DNA from: Cryobacterium sp. Y29
GTDB taxonomy: Bacteria; Actinomycetota; Actinomycetes; Actinomycetales; Microbacteriaceae
Assembly: GCF_002929825.1 (NCBI RefSeq)
Contig: NZ_PJJN01000037.1
Location: forward strand, 124,001 to 188,000
DNA length: 64,000 nucleotides
Direction: 5' to 3'
The position numbers and the translations under genes were made by a program. This document shows, in pieces, positions 34,160-43,782 of this stretch; position 1 is the stretch's first letter, and each line of letters begins with the position of its first letter. The notes beneath the pieces are model-generated. The model saw nothing but the letters and a program-made list of their open reading frames with translations. It did no database searches and was not told the origin of the DNA.

Positions 34160-35473
34160 CTAGTGGTCGGCCGCAAAACGGGCAGCCACTGCATCGCCGT
34201 GTGCGGGCAGGGCTTCGGCGCCAGACAATGCCGCAATGTGATCGGCGACGGCTTCGAGAGCCTCGCGGCTGTACCGAACGATCTGCTGCGGCCGTAAGAA
34301 GGTATACGCGCCGAGTCCCGACGAGAACCGGGCTTGTCCCCCGGTGGGTAACACGTGATTGGAACCCGCGACGTAGTCTCCGAGGCTCACCGGTGAGTAC
34401 GCGCCGAGAAAAATTGCGCCGGCGTTCTCAATGTCGGCCAGCACCGCATCGGGGTCGCTCGTCTGAATCTCGAGGTGCTCCGGTCCGAAGGCGTTGCTGA
34501 ACCCTGCGGCAACCTGCAGGTTGTCCACCAGCACGATCGCCGACTGGCGCCCACCGAGCGCTGCGCTCACCCGCGCGCTGTGGGTTGTGGATGCTGCCAG
34601 CTCGGTCAGGCGCGCCGCCACCGCGTCGGCGAGTTCGGCCGAATCGGTCACGAGCACGGCAGCTGCGAGTTCATCGTGTTCGGCCTGGCTGACCAGGTCG
34701 GCGGCGACGAGCAGCGGGTCGGCGGCGGCATCCGCTATCACGAGGATGTCGGTGGGGCCGGCCTCGGAGTCGATGCCGGCCTGCCCACGAATGAGCCGCT
34801 TGGCGGCGGCGACGTAGACGTTGCCGGGGCCGGTGACGATCTGCACGGGCTCGAGGCCGATGTCAGCGACCCCGTAGGCGAGAGCACCGATGGCGCCGGC
34901 GCCGCCCATGGCGTAGATCTCGTCGACACCGAGCAGTCCGGCGACGGCGAGGATGGTCGGGTGTACCCGGCCGTCGAAGTGGCTCTGCGCCGGCGAGGCC
35001 AGGGCGATGGACCTCACGCCGGATACCTGCGCGGGCACGACGTTCATCACAACGCTCGAGGGGTAGACGGCCTTGCCGCCCGGCACGTAGAGACCGACCC
35101 GGTTCACCGGCTGCCAGCGTTGGGTGACGGTGGCCCCGGCCTCGATCGTGGTCGTCACGTGTGGGGGTACCTGCGCGGCGCTGGCGAGGCGCACGCGGCG
35201 GATTGTCTCGGTGATGGCCGTGCGAACGGCCGGGTCGAGTCCGGCGATCGCGTCAGTGATGTGGCTGGCGGGAACCCGCACCTGGTCCGGACGCACTCGG
35301 TCGAGGCGTTCGGCCTGATCGAGCAAAGCCGCCTCGCCGCGCTCGCGCACGTCAGCGATGAGGTCGGCGGCGATGTCGGCGGCGACGGCGACGCTCGTGA
35401 GGGCGCGCGGTACAGCAGCCAGGAGGGAGGCCGGGGTCGGCTCGGTCCCGCGAAGGTCAATAGTCTGAATCAT
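34160..35473 (-). CDS. hisD: histidinol dehydrogenase
   Basis: The product is 437 residues. Recognisable motifs are YVPGGKAVYPSSVVMNVVPA, GPGNVYVAAAKRLIRG and GPEHLEIQTSDP, all typical of HisD, which oxidises L-histidinol to histidine in two NAD-dependent steps with a bound zinc. The rest of the his operon is elsewhere. The ATG at 35473 is chosen at the conserved MIQTIDLRG start; a TAGGCT element lies 8 bases upstream with no Shine-Dalgarno. Long upstream in-frame sequence is not conserved. Confidence 0.96.
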   Translation of the reverse strand: MIQTIDLRGTEPTPASLLAAVPRALTSVAVAADIAADLIADVRERGEAALLDQAERLDRVRPDQVRVPASHITDAIAGLDPAVRTAITETIRRVRLASAAQVPPHVTTTIEAGATVTQRWQPVNRVGLYVPGGKAVYPSSVVMNVVPAQVSGVRSIALASPAQSHFDGRVHPTILAVAGLLGVDEIYAMGGAGAIGALAYGVADIGLEPVQIVTGPGNVYVAAAKRLIRGQAGIDSEAGPTDILVIADAAADPLLVAADLVSQAEHDELAAAVLVTDSAELADAVAARLTELAASTTHSARVSAALGGRQSAIVLVDNLQVAAGFSNAFGPEHLEIQTSDPDAVLADIENAGAIFLGAYSPVSLGDYVAGSNHVLPTGGQARFSSGLGAYTFLRPQQIVRYSREALEAVADHIAALSGAEALPAHGDAVAARFAADH

Positions 35474-35481
35474 CGTGTCCC

Positions 35482-35487
35482 AGCCTA
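35482..35487 (-). promoter_or_regulatory. TAGGCT -10 element before hisD, leaderless spacing
   Basis: On the minus strand TAGGCT is followed by 8 bases and the hisD ATG. A plus-strand TAGGCT at 35522-35527 serves the divergent flavin reductase gene with a 5' leader of about 20 bases. Confidence 0.5.
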
Positions 35488-35554
35488 TCCGGCGCGAGCC
35501 GGAACAAGCAGCGCACGGGAATAGGCTGAGGGTGAAACAGATTGTTGGTTGTGT

Positions 35555-36106
35555 ATGAAAAGTAATGTCGAACCCCCACTGACCCTGCCGGTCGCCCCGC
35601 CGCTCGCCGCTGATCCCCATGCCCCCGACGACCTCGCCGCGTTCAAGCACGCGTTTCGCCGTCACGCCGCCGGGGTCGCCGCGATAACGACCCTGGCCCA
35701 AGACGGCAGCCCGGTCGGCTTCACGGCTACCTCCCTCGCGTCGCTCTCCGCAGTTCCGCCGCTCGCCACGTTCAACATGGCCCGATCGGCGAGCTCGTGG
35801 CCGTCGATCGCCGCCGCCGACCGCGTGGTCATCCACATGCTCGGCGCGCATAACCGAAGCGTCGCGGAGAAACTCGCCGGGCCGCACGCCGAACGCTTTA
35901 TCGGTGAGCACTGGCAGCCCGGCCCCTACGGACTTCCGGTGCTGGAGGGCGTGACCAGCTGGATGATCGGCCGCATCGTCGAACGGGTGTCGGTGCACAA
36001 CAATGCCGTCGTCGTCGTGCAGATCGAGGGCGGTGGCATGGGCCCCGACGCTGAGGCACTGCTGTACCACGAGCGCACCTACCGAGTACCGGGCGCCGCC
36101 GTCTAG
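35555..36106 (+). CDS. flavin reductase-like / FMN-binding split-barrel protein
   Basis: The product is 183 residues with the flavin reductase domain: FRRHAAGVAAITTLAQDGSPVGFTATSLASLSAVPPLATFNMARSASS in order near the N-terminus, then VIHMLGAHNRSVAEKLAG. This family supplies reduced flavin to monooxygenases (HpaC, RutF types) or acts alone. No partner monooxygenase is adjacent. The ATG at 35555 is used; a TTG two codons earlier is possible. The TAG overlaps the end of the convergent acyltransferase gene by 4 bases. Confidence 0.87.
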   Translation: MKSNVEPPLTLPVAPPLAADPHAPDDLAAFKHAFRRHAAGVAAITTLAQDGSPVGFTATSLASLSAVPPLATFNMARSASSWPSIAAADRVVIHMLGAHNRSVAEKLAGPHAERFIGEHWQPGPYGLPVLEGVTSWMIGRIVERVSVHNNAVVVVQIEGGGMGPDAEALLYHERTYRVPGAAV

Positions 36107-36903
36107 GACCGGGGCTTCGCCTTCGCGGCGGCCAACTTCTCCGAGGCCCTTCGACGGCGCCGTTCAGCCTCGACGACCGCAGCTTCGGCCGGTGTCGGCG
36201 CGGTCCCGCCCAGGTGTGCGGGCTGCCACCATGCCCCGGCGCCCGGCACCGGGTATTTCGCCTGCACGGCGTCGACGAGAGACTGCAGGGTGTCATGCAG
36301 CCGCACCGTGTGCACCGCGACGTTGCGGTCGGTCGGGCCTGCCGCATCCGGCGGAATCGGCTGGCCGAAGCGGATGCTGACCGGCACGTCGACCCGCTCC
36401 CGAAGTGTCGACCGGTGGTTCTTAGTCATCAACCGATGCCCACCCCACACGGCGACCGGGATGATCGGCACGTTCGCGGCCTGCGCCATGCGCACCGCTC
36501 CGGTTTTGAGCTCCCGCACCGTGAACGAGGCATTCACGCCGCCCTCGGGAAAAACACCCAGCAGTTCGCCGTCGTGTAGAGCGTCGACGGCCCGAGCGTA
36601 GGCCTCCCTGCCGCTGTCCATGTCGACCGAGATGTGCTTCATCCCCCGCAACAGCGCACCTACCAGCGGCTGGTCGAAGGCGCCCTTCTTGGCCATAAAA
36701 CGAATGTGGCGACGATTGTGCCGCCAAGTGATCCACTCGACCAGGGCGAAGTCGAGGTAACCGAAGTGGGTGATCGCGAGTACCGCGCCGCCGGTGGCCG
36801 GCAGATGTTCCAGGCCGGTCACGGTCGGGCGCACCCGGAGCAGGCCGAACAGGGCGCGTCCGGCGCCGATGGCGGTCGAATAGATCGGCTCTCGATTGTG
36901 CAT
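36103..36903 (-). CDS. plsC: 1-acyl-sn-glycerol-3-phosphate acyltransferase family protein
   Basis: The product is 266 residues. The acyltransferase motif HX4D is H46 to D51 (THFGYLDFAL) and the glycerophosphate-binding motif FPEG is at 118-121, followed by VPIIPVAVWGGH. A basic C-terminal tail (RRRRRASEKLAAAKAK) suggests contact with phospholipid. The family acylates lysophosphatidic acid; some actinobacterial members act on other acceptors. The ATG at 36903 has a TAGGCT element exactly 6 bases upstream and no Shine-Dalgarno, pointing to a leaderless message. Confidence 0.88.
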   Translation of the reverse strand: MHNREPIYSTAIGAGRALFGLLRVRPTVTGLEHLPATGGAVLAITHFGYLDFALVEWITWRHNRRHIRFMAKKGAFDQPLVGALLRGMKHISVDMDSGREAYARAVDALHDGELLGVFPEGGVNASFTVRELKTGAVRMAQAANVPIIPVAVWGGHRLMTKNHRSTLRERVDVPVSIRFGQPIPPDAAGPTDRNVAVHTVRLHDTLQSLVDAVQAKYPVPGAGAWWQPAHLGGTAPTPAEAAVVEAERRRRRASEKLAAAKAKPRS

Positions 36904-36909
36904 ATATCC

Positions 36910-36915
36910 AGCCTA
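36910..36915 (-). promoter_or_regulatory. TAGGCT -10 element before plsC, leaderless spacing
   Basis: On the minus strand TAGGCT is followed by GGATAT and the ATG of plsC. The hexamer lies in a 14-bp perfect palindrome (36908-36921), so the plus strand also reads TAGGCT there, but no plus-strand gene follows. Confidence 0.5.
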
Positions 36916-36957
36916 GGCTGGCACGCTGTCAGTCTTCTGCAGCGCGTGCGCCGCTCA

Positions 36958-39900
36958 TCAGGTCAGGCAGTTCGGGCCGAGGATGCTCTTCAGCTCGCCG
37001 AACAGGTCCGCGCTCACCTTCACGCGGTGCGGCAGTTCGAACACCCGAGCCACGTCGCCCTTGACCAGTTTCAACCGCACCTCGGCGTCTCCACTGTGCC
37101 GCTGGAGGATCTCGCCGAGCGCACCGACAGTGTCGGTGGTCGCGCGGGCCTCCCCTACCGTGATTGAGACCAGGCTCTGGTCTGAGCCCTGGCCGAGCTC
37201 CGGCTGGAAAACACTGAACGCGTGCAGGTTCATGCCGTCATCGCGCAGGCTCACGCGGCCGCGCACCACGACGACCGCGTCGCTGACCAACTCGGGTGCG
37301 AATTCGAGGTAGGCCTTGCCCATGAACATCGCGGTGATTTCACCGCCGAAGTCTTCGACCTGGATCATGCCGTACTGGTTGCCCGATTTCTTGGCGATAC
37401 GGTGCTGCACGCTCGTGATCAGGCCGGCCACGGTCACGGTGTCGCCGTCTTCGGTCGATTCTGACGCGATCAGGTCGGCGATGGTCGTGCTGGCGTGTTT
37501 GGCGAGCGGAATTTCCAGCCCGGCGAGCGGATGGTCAGACACGTACAGCCCCAGCATGTCGCGTTCGTAGGCGAGCTTCTCTTTCTTGCTCCACTCCGGC
37601 CGGTCAGGCACCTGCTCGGTGTCCTGCGGTTCGTCGAAGAGGCTGTCGAAGTCGAACCCGATATTGCCGTTGCTCTCTTCCCGCTTGATCTTGACGGCGG
37701 ACTCCACGGCCGATTCGTGAATCTCGACCATGCCGCGCCGAGTCGCGCCGAGCGAATCGAATGCCCCAGCCTTGACCAGCGATTCGATCGTGCGCTTGTT
37801 AGCGACGGGCAGCGGCACCTTGCGCAGAAAGTCGTGGAACGACTCGAAGCGGCCCTTTTCCTCGCGGGCGCTGCGAATAGCCTCGACCACGTTGAAACCG
37901 ACGTTGCGCACAGCACCCAGGCCGAAACGGATGTCCGTACCCACGGCCGCGAAGAACCCGATCGACTCGTTCACGTCGGGCGCCAACACCTGGATTCCCA
38001 TGCGGCGGCACTCGTTGAGGTAGAGCGCGAGCTTGTCGCGGGAGTCGCCAACGCTCGTGAGCAGCGCCGCCATGTACTCGGCCGGGTAGACGGCTTTGAG
38101 ATACGCGGTCCAGTAGGAGAGCACCCCGTACGCAGCGGAGTGCGCCTTGTTGAAGGCGTAGTCGGAAAAGGGCAGCAGGATGTTCCAGACCGTGGTCACA
38201 GCATCCATGGAGTAGCCACGGTCCTGCATGCCCTTCGAGAAGCCCTCGAACTGCTTGTCCAGCTCAGACTTCTTCTTCTTACCCATGGCGCGGCGCAGCA
38301 GGTCGGCTTCACCGAGCGTGAAGCCGGCGAGCACCTGCGCGATGGACATAACCTGCTCCTGGTACACGATCAGGCCGTAGGTGGTGCCGATGACCTCTTG
38401 GAGGGGCTCTTCGAGCTCCTTGTGGATGGGAATGATCTCCTGCACACCGGTCTTGCGCAGCGCATAGTTGGTGTGCGAGTTGGCGCCCATGGGCCCCGGG
38501 CGATACAGGGCGATGACCGCCGAGATGTCTTCGAAGTTGTCGGGCTTCATGAGCCGCAGCAGCGCTCGCATGGGGCCGCCGTCGAGCTGGAAGACACCGA
38601 GGGTGTCTCCGCGGGCGAGCAGTTCGTAAGCGGCGGGGTCTTCAAGCCCGAGGTCTTCGAGTACGGGCCGGTGGCCGCGGTTCACCGCGATGTTGTCGAG
38701 GGTGTCATCGATGATGGTGAGGTTGCGCAGCCCCAGAAAGTCCATCTTGATCAGTCCGAGGGCTTCGGAAGCGGGGTAGTCGAATTGCGTGACGACCTGA
38801 CCATCCGCTTCACGCTTCATGATCGGAATAATGTCGATCAGGGGGTCGCTCGACATGATCACGCCGGCGGCGTGCACGCCCCACTGACGCTTCAGGTTCT
38901 CGAGGCCGAGGGCGGTGTCGAAGACGGTACGGGCTTCGGGGTCGCTTTCGATCACCGCACGAAAGTCCGCCGCTTCCCGGTAGCGCGGGTGGTCCTTATC
39001 GAACATTCCGGTGAGGGGCACGTCCTTGCCCATGATGGCCGGCGGCATGGCTTTGGTGAGTTTGTCGCCCATGCCGAACGGAAAGCCGAGTACGCGGGAG
39101 GCATCTTTCAGGGCTTGTTTGGCCTTGATCGTGCCATAGGTGACGATCTGGGCAACGCGTTCCTCGCCGTATTTCTCGGTGACGTACTTGATGACCTCGC
39201 CGCGACGACGCTCGTCGAAGTCGACATCGAAGTCGGGCATGGAGACGCGGTCGGGGTTCAAAAACCGTTCAAAGATGAGCCCGTGCACGAGCGGGTCGAG
39301 GTCGGTGATGCCCATCGCATAGGCGACCATCGAGCCGGCGCCGGAACCACGACCGGGGCCGACGCGGATGCCCTGCTGCTTGGACCACATGATGAAGTCG
39401 GCGACGACGAGAAAGTAACCGGGGAACCCCATCTGCACGATGATGCCGACTTCGTAGTCGGCGCGCTTGCGCACGTCTGCCGGGATGCCCTTCGGGTAGC
39501 GTTTGGCCAGCCCGATCTCGTTCTCTTTAATGAACCAGCTTTCCTCGTTCTCACCCTCCGGGCAGGGAAAGCGGGGCATGTAGTTGGCTTTGGTGTTGAA
39601 TTCCACCTCACAGCGCTCGGCGATGAGCAGTGTGTTGTCGCAGGCTTCGGGGTGGTCACGAAACAGGTGCCGCATTTGAGCGGCGGTTTTGAGGTAGAAC
39701 TCGCTGGAGTCGAACTTGAACCGATTGGGGTCGTCGAGGGTTGATGCCGACTGCACGCAGAGCAGCGCGGCGTGGGCGGTAGCGTCGTGAGCGTGGGTGT
39801 AATGCAGGTCGTTGCTGGCCAGCAGGGGCAGGTCCAGCTCCTTGGCGAGCTTGAGCAGGTCGGTCATGGTGCGGCGCTCGATATCGATGCCGTGATCCAT

Positions 39901-40488
39901 GATCTCGCAGAAGAAGTTCTCCTTGCCGAAGATGTCCTGAAAATCTCCGGCTGCCTTCTTGGCCTCGGCGTACTGGCCGAGCCGGAGGCGGGTCTGTACC
40001 TCCCCACCGACACAGCCGGTGGTTCCGATCAGTCCCGTGGAGTACTGGCTCAGCAGCTCGCGATCCATGCGCGGTTTGAAATAGTACCCCTCGAGGCTGG
40101 CTTTCGAAGAGAGCCGAAACAGGTTGTGCATTCCCGCAGTGTTCTCGGAGAGCAGCGTCATGTGGGTGTACGAGCCGGCGCCACCGACGTCGTCGCGGTT
40201 TTGGCCACTCGTTCCCCAGCGCACCCGGGTCTTGTCACGGCGGTCGGTGCCAGGGGTGATGTACGCCTCGGTACCGATGATCGGCTTGATACCGGCGTCG
40301 GTCGCGCTCTTCCAGAAGTCGAACGCGCCGAACACGTTACCGTGATCGGTGATCGCCACCGCAGGCATCCCCTGCTCAACAGCGGCCTTGATCAGGGGTT
40401 TTACTCGCGCTGCACCATCGAGCATTGAGTATTCGCTGTGCACGTGCAGATGTACAAAATTTTCGGTGGCACTGACCGGGTTACTCAC
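36958..40488 (-). CDS. dnaE: DNA polymerase III subunit alpha
   Basis: The product is 1176 residues, the replicative polymerase. The N-terminal PHP domain begins FVHLHVHSEYSMLDGAARV, the catalytic motif PDFDVDFDE lies near residues 418-426, and helix-hairpin-helix and OB domains follow, the latter in the last 200 residues (VTVAGLITSVQHR). It is a DnaE1-type essential replicase, not the mutasome DnaE2. It follows the rluA-like gene by 46 bases and is the last gene in the long minus-strand run from mraZ. The plus-strand reading over it is open for over 700 codons, which is a composition artefact. Confidence 0.97.
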   Translation of the reverse strand: MSNPVSATENFVHLHVHSEYSMLDGAARVKPLIKAAVEQGMPAVAITDHGNVFGAFDFWKSATDAGIKPIIGTEAYITPGTDRRDKTRVRWGTSGQNRDDVGGAGSYTHMTLLSENTAGMHNLFRLSSKASLEGYYFKPRMDRELLSQYSTGLIGTTGCVGGEVQTRLRLGQYAEAKKAAGDFQDIFGKENFFCEIMDHGIDIERRTMTDLLKLAKELDLPLLASNDLHYTHAHDATAHAALLCVQSASTLDDPNRFKFDSSEFYLKTAAQMRHLFRDHPEACDNTLLIAERCEVEFNTKANYMPRFPCPEGENEESWFIKENEIGLAKRYPKGIPADVRKRADYEVGIIVQMGFPGYFLVVADFIMWSKQQGIRVGPGRGSGAGSMVAYAMGITDLDPLVHGLIFERFLNPDRVSMPDFDVDFDERRRGEVIKYVTEKYGEERVAQIVTYGTIKAKQALKDASRVLGFPFGMGDKLTKAMPPAIMGKDVPLTGMFDKDHPRYREAADFRAVIESDPEARTVFDTALGLENLKRQWGVHAAGVIMSSDPLIDIIPIMKREADGQVVTQFDYPASEALGLIKMDFLGLRNLTIIDDTLDNIAVNRGHRPVLEDLGLEDPAAYELLARGDTLGVFQLDGGPMRALLRLMKPDNFEDISAVIALYRPGPMGANSHTNYALRKTGVQEIIPIHKELEEPLQEVIGTTYGLIVYQEQVMSIAQVLAGFTLGEADLLRRAMGKKKKSELDKQFEGFSKGMQDRGYSMDAVTTVWNILLPFSDYAFNKAHSAAYGVLSYWTAYLKAVYPAEYMAALLTSVGDSRDKLALYLNECRRMGIQVLAPDVNESIGFFAAVGTDIRFGLGAVRNVGFNVVEAIRSAREEKGRFESFHDFLRKVPLPVANKRTIESLVKAGAFDSLGATRRGMVEIHESAVESAVKIKREESNGNIGFDFDSLFDEPQDTEQVPDRPEWSKKEKLAYERDMLGLYVSDHPLAGLEIPLAKHASTTIADLIASESTEDGDTVTVAGLITSVQHRIAKKSGNQYGMIQVEDFGGEITAMFMGKAYLEFAPELVSDAVVVVRGRVSLRDDGMNLHAFSVFQPELGQGSDQSLVSITVGEARATTDTVGALGEILQRHSGDAEVRLKLVKGDVARVFELPHRVKVSADLFGELKSILGPNCLT

Positions 40489-40534
40489 AAAGACTCCGAC
40501 GAGTTGATGAAACGGTTAGGGACGAGTCGGCCGG

Positions 40535-41485
40535 TCAGTCTCCGCGCAGCACCGCGAGGGCGTGCGAGAGGTCAGCCGGGTAATCGGCGTTGTAGGTGAC
40601 CCACTCGTGACTGTCCGGATGGGTGAAAGCCAGCTGTTTCGCGTGCAGCCACTGGCGCTTGAGTCCGAGTCGGGCGGTGATCGACGGATCAGCGCCGTAC
40701 ATGGCGTCGCCGACACACGGATGCCGCTGGGCCGTCATGTGCACGCGAATCTGGTGGGTGCGCCCGGTCTCCAGGTGTACCTCCAGCAGGGAGGCCGAAG
40801 GGAAGGCTTCGAGGGTCTCGTAGTGGGTGATCGAGGACTTACCGTCAGCCATTACCGCGAACTTCCAGTCCGATCGCGGGTGGCGGCCGATGGGCGCGTC
40901 GATGGTGCCGGCGAGCGGGTCGGGGTGGCCCTGGACAACCGCGTGGTAGATCTTGTCCACCTCGCGGTCGTGGAACGCCTTTTTGAGGGCGACATAGGCC
41001 GTCTCCGACTTGGCAACGACCATAAGCCCGCTGGTACCGACGTCGAGGCGGTGCACGATGCCTGCACGTTCGGCAGCGCCGGACGTCGCGATGCGATACC
41101 CCGCCGCCGCCAGGGCGCCCGGAACGGTTGGGCCAGTCCAGCCGACGCTCGGATGGGCGGCGACGCCGGCCGGCTTGTTGATGACGACGATGCTCTCATC
41201 GTCGTGCACGACCGTGAGGTCGGGAACGGCGATGGGGATGATGCGCACCGGCTGCTTGGGCTGCCAGGTGACTTCGATCCAGCTGCCCGCCCGGAGGCGA
41301 TCCGATTTGCCGACGACGGCGCCGTCGAGCACGACACCACCCGCCTCGGACACCTCAGCGGCGAAGTTGCGGGAGAACCCGAATAGCTTGGCCAGACCGG
41401 CGTCAACGCGTACGCCCTCCAGCCCGTCCGGCAGGGGCAGCGATCGCCGCTCCGGAGGGCTGGACAGGTCGTGGGAATCGGTCAT
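40535..41485 (-). CDS. RluA family ribosomal RNA pseudouridine synthase (RluD-like)
   Basis: The product is 316 residues. An S4 RNA-binding domain (about 22-68) precedes the RluA catalytic domain with [15 protein letters not shown] at 145-159, where D148 is the catalytic Asp. The usual bacterial relative RluD modifies 23S rRNA helix 69. The start overlaps the lspA stop by 4 bases, an lspA-rluD pairing seen in many Gram-positive genomes. Confidence 0.93.
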   Translation of the reverse strand: MTDSHDLSSPPERRSLPLPDGLEGVRVDAGLAKLFGFSRNFAAEVSEAGGVVLDGAVVGKSDRLRAGSWIEVTWQPKQPVRIIPIAVPDLTVVHDDESIVVINKPAGVAAHPSVGWTGPTVPGALAAAGYRIATSGAAERAGIVHRLDVGTSGLMVVAKSETAYVALKKAFHDREVDKIYHAVVQGHPDPLAGTIDAPIGRHPRSDWKFAVMADGKSSITHYETLEAFPSASLLEVHLETGRTHQIRVHMTAQRHPCVGDAMYGADPSITARLGLKRQWLHAKQLAFTHPDSHEWVTYNADYPADLSHALAVLRGD

Positions 41486-42129
41486 GGCCGGGCCTCGGCC
41501 CCGGGGTTCGGCCGGTCACTGTTCGTCGAATCGGGATCAACTGATTCGCGGGTCATGAGATCGGGGGTCACAGCATCCGTTTGTTTCAGTGTTGGGGTGG
41601 CGGTCTTGCTGACGGCCACGACCTTATCGCCGTCGAGGCCGATACCGCGAATGGTCAGAATCATGAAGATGACCATGCTGCTCACGATGGCCATGTCGGC
41701 GACGTTGTAGATCGCCGGCAACAACCACGGTGTCGAGATGAAATCGACGACGTGCCCAACTCCGAAGCCGGGTTCGCGCAGCAGCCGGTCGGTCAGGTTG
41801 CCGAGCACTCCACCGAGGAGCAGCCCGAATACGAGACCCCAGGCGAATGAGCGGATACGCCGGGCGAACCACACGATGAACACCACGACGGCGCCAGCGA
41901 TGATGGAGAAGATCCAGGTGGACCCGCTCGCGAGGGAGAATGCCGCCCCCGGGTTCCGAACGAAATGCATTTGCAGCGCATCATTCAGAACCCGGATCAC
42001 GGAACCCTCGGTCATCGAAGTGACGACGAGATACTTACTGGATTGATCGAGCGCGTAAACGCCGAGCGCGACGAGAGCTAGAACGATGAGCGCTCGCGAA
42101 CGCTTCTTCGTTCTGGCGCTAGGCTCCAA
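41482..42129 (-). CDS. lspA: lipoprotein signal peptidase (signal peptidase II)
   Basis: The product is 215 residues from a TTG. Four membrane helices are present. The catalytic aspartates are D129 in VVDF and D145 in YNVADMAI, with [11 protein letters not shown] and GNLTDRL also conserved. It cleaves lipoprotein signal peptides such as those of the two binding lipoproteins here. The start is uncertain: no ATG or GTG precedes the first helix, and TTG codons at 42129 and 42180 are both inside the end of the DivIVA gene; the nearer one is chosen. A polar tail of about 45 residues follows the last helix, longer than in most relatives. Confidence 0.9.
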   Translation of the reverse strand: MEPSARTKKRSRALIVLALVALGVYALDQSSKYLVVTSMTEGSVIRVLNDALQMHFVRNPGAAFSLASGSTWIFSIIAGAVVVFIVWFARRIRSFAWGLVFGLLLGGVLGNLTDRLLREPGFGVGHVVDFISTPWLLPAIYNVADMAIVSSMVIFMILTIRGIGLDGDKVVAVSKTATPTLKQTDAVTPDLMTRESVDPDSTNSDRPNPGAEARP

Positions 42130-42757
42130 AGCCCTGGAAGCTGGGCTTCGACGCGTTTCCAGCGTCAGCCGCAGAGCCAACCGAGCTCGCGTCGAGGTCG
42201 TGCAACTGACCCTCGATGTAGTTCTTGAGCTTCAAACGGTACTCGCGCTCGAACGTGCGCAGCTCGTCGATTTTGCCTTCGAGCGTCGAACGCTCCTGGT
42301 CGAGCTTCTGCAGCTGAACGCGCTGCTGGGTCTCTGCCTCGGCGATGACACGCGCCGCAGTGGCGTGGCCTTCAGCTATCAGGGCGTCGCGCTTTTCAGC
42401 GCCCTCCTTGACGTGCTCCTCGTGCAGGCGGCGAGCCAGCTGCAGCAGGTTAGTTGTGCCGGCGGTCTCGTCGATCGGCGTCGCGGCGACAGCGGCAACC
42501 GGAGCGGCGACGGGTTCGACGACAGCGGGTGTGACAACAGCGGGTTCGGGCGACGCCGCAGCGAGCGGAGCGGACTCAGCCACAGGGGCAGCGTCCCCTC
42601 CGACCTGACCGCGCAGTTCCTCGTTTTCCTTGGTCAGACGACGCAGTTCGACGACAACCTCGTCGAGAAAGTCATCGACCTCGTCTTGGTCGTATCCCTC
42701 ACGGAACTTGGTCGACTGAAACCTTTTGTTGACTACATCTTCCGGAGTTAGCGCCAT
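42119..42757 (-). CDS. divIVA: DivIVA/Wag31 family polar growth and septum-site protein
   Basis: The product is 212 residues. The N-terminal DivIVA membrane-binding domain reads LTPEDVVNKRFQSTKFREGYDQDEVDDFLDEVV in order, followed by a coiled coil, an Ala/Pro/Val-rich linker (about 50-95) and a second long coiled coil (about 100-185). In actinobacteria this protein marks cell poles and directs tip growth. GAGGGTGGAAAG upstream of the ATG gives a good ribosome site. It lies between yggT and lspA in the standard actinobacterial order. Confidence 0.95.
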   Translation of the reverse strand: MALTPEDVVNKRFQSTKFREGYDQDEVDDFLDEVVVELRRLTKENEELRGQVGGDAAPVAESAPLAAASPEPAVVTPAVVEPVAAPVAAVAATPIDETAGTTNLLQLARRLHEEHVKEGAEKRDALIAEGHATAARVIAEAETQQRVQLQKLDQERSTLEGKIDELRTFEREYRLKLKNYIEGQLHDLDASSVGSAADAGNASKPSFQGFGA

Positions 42758-42905
42758 GGCTTTCCACCCTCAAAACTTGTGTTAATTGTGAACATTTGAC
42801 TGACTTGAGGCGATGAGTGCCTCAAGTGTTGGATTGACTACGGGCTACCGACGAGCGAGTGCAGGCTCAGGGCGAACCAGTCATCCGATAAGGATACATG
42901 CCCCA

Positions 42906-43208
42906 TTAGGCGCGTTGTATTATTCCTGCCACGGTCATACCGACGATGCAGCAAAGCATCGTCAGCGTGAAGCCGAAATCCAGTGCGATCGGCCCAATGC
43001 GAAGCGGCGGGACCAGACGACGGAAAAAGCGTACCGGCGGGTCCGTCAACGTGTAGACGAATTCGACGAGCACGAGCAGGAAGCCTTGTGGACGCCAAGC
43101 CCGGTTGACACCGCGCACGAGGTCAATGATGAACCGACCCCAGAGTACGAGGAAGTACATGAAGAACAGGAAGTAGAGAAGATTTCCCAGAATTGATAGA
43201 CCAGTCAC
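42906..43208 (-). CDS. YggT family membrane protein
   Basis: The product is 100 residues with two membrane helices (about 5-27 and 72-95) and the YggT loop YTLTDPPVRFFRRLVPP. YggT proteins are of uncertain function but are constantly linked to sepF and divIVA in Gram-positive genomes and are linked to division or ion homeostasis. The GTG start lies 8 bases after the sepF stop; a TAGACT hexamer overlaps the sepF TAG 5 bases before it. Confidence 0.92.
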   Translation of the reverse strand: MTGLSILGNLLYFLFFMYFLVLWGRFIIDLVRGVNRAWRPQGFLLVLVEFVYTLTDPPVRFFRRLVPPLRIGPIALDFGFTLTMLCCIVGMTVAGIIQRA

Positions 43209-43216
43209 ACTGAAGT

Positions 43217-43750
43217 CTAGCCTTGCGCGAAGAAGGAGCTGTCCTCAGCGCCCTCTTCGGTGGTGCTGTCGCCGGAGACGACGACGTGGGACGGCGAGAG
43301 CAGAAAGACCTTGGCCGTGACGCGCTCGATCTTGCCGTAGAGGCCCTGCGACAAGCCACTGGCGAAGTCGATCAGGCGGCGAGCATCACCGTCGCTCATC
43401 TGCGACAGATTGATGATGACGGGAATGCCTTCGCGGAAGGATTCGGCGATGACCTGGGCGTCTTTGTAGGCGCGGGGGTGAACCGTGAGAATTTCATTCA
43501 TGTCAGACGCAGCCACATTCTGGGGGGTCGAAGTCTTGTGCAGCGGGGTGACCGGTGCACGACCGGCTGAGTTCTGGGCTGTGTTGGAGGGTGCGGCATT
43601 ACCGTGCGGCGCGTTGTCGTGCCCGCGTGCAGGCACGGCACTCACGTGGTTGGAGGCGGCAGCACTCTGAGCGCTGGCGGGCGCCTGGTACTCCAGCTCT
43701 TCGTCTGCCAGACCCAGGTAGACCATGGTTTTCTTGAGCGGGTTGGACAT
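43217..43750 (-). CDS. sepF: cell division protein SepF
   Basis: The product is 177 residues. The N-terminal amphipathic membrane anchor [14 protein letters not shown] is followed by an Ala-rich linker and the SepF core (about 85-165) with [29 protein letters not shown] and [17 protein letters not shown]. SepF tethers FtsZ to the membrane in organisms without FtsA; no ftsA is present in this cluster. GGAGG precedes the ATG. Confidence 0.95.
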   Translation of the reverse strand: MSNPLKKTMVYLGLADEELEYQAPASAQSAAASNHVSAVPARGHDNAPHGNAAPSNTAQNSAGRAPVTPLHKTSTPQNVAASDMNEILTVHPRAYKDAQVIAESFREGIPVIINLSQMSDGDARRLIDFASGLSQGLYGKIERVTAKVFLLSPSHVVVSGDSTTEEGAEDSSFFAQG

Positions 43751-43782
43751 GTCGACCTCCGTGTTGGTTTGCTACTTCGAGA

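Noticed and set aside
36908..36921. 14-bp palindrome CCAGCCTAGGCTGG between plsC and dnaE as an operator or terminator
   Set aside because: It arises from a TAGGCT -10 element read on both strands, has no loop and no T-run; the promoter reading explains it better.
37495..39744. A 749-codon open frame on the plus strand opposite dnaE
   Set aside because: It is exactly antisense to the clear dnaE gene. Long open antisense frames are expected in high-GC coding DNA, the translation is Val/Gly/His-rich without family motifs, and no ribosome site or promoter stands out.
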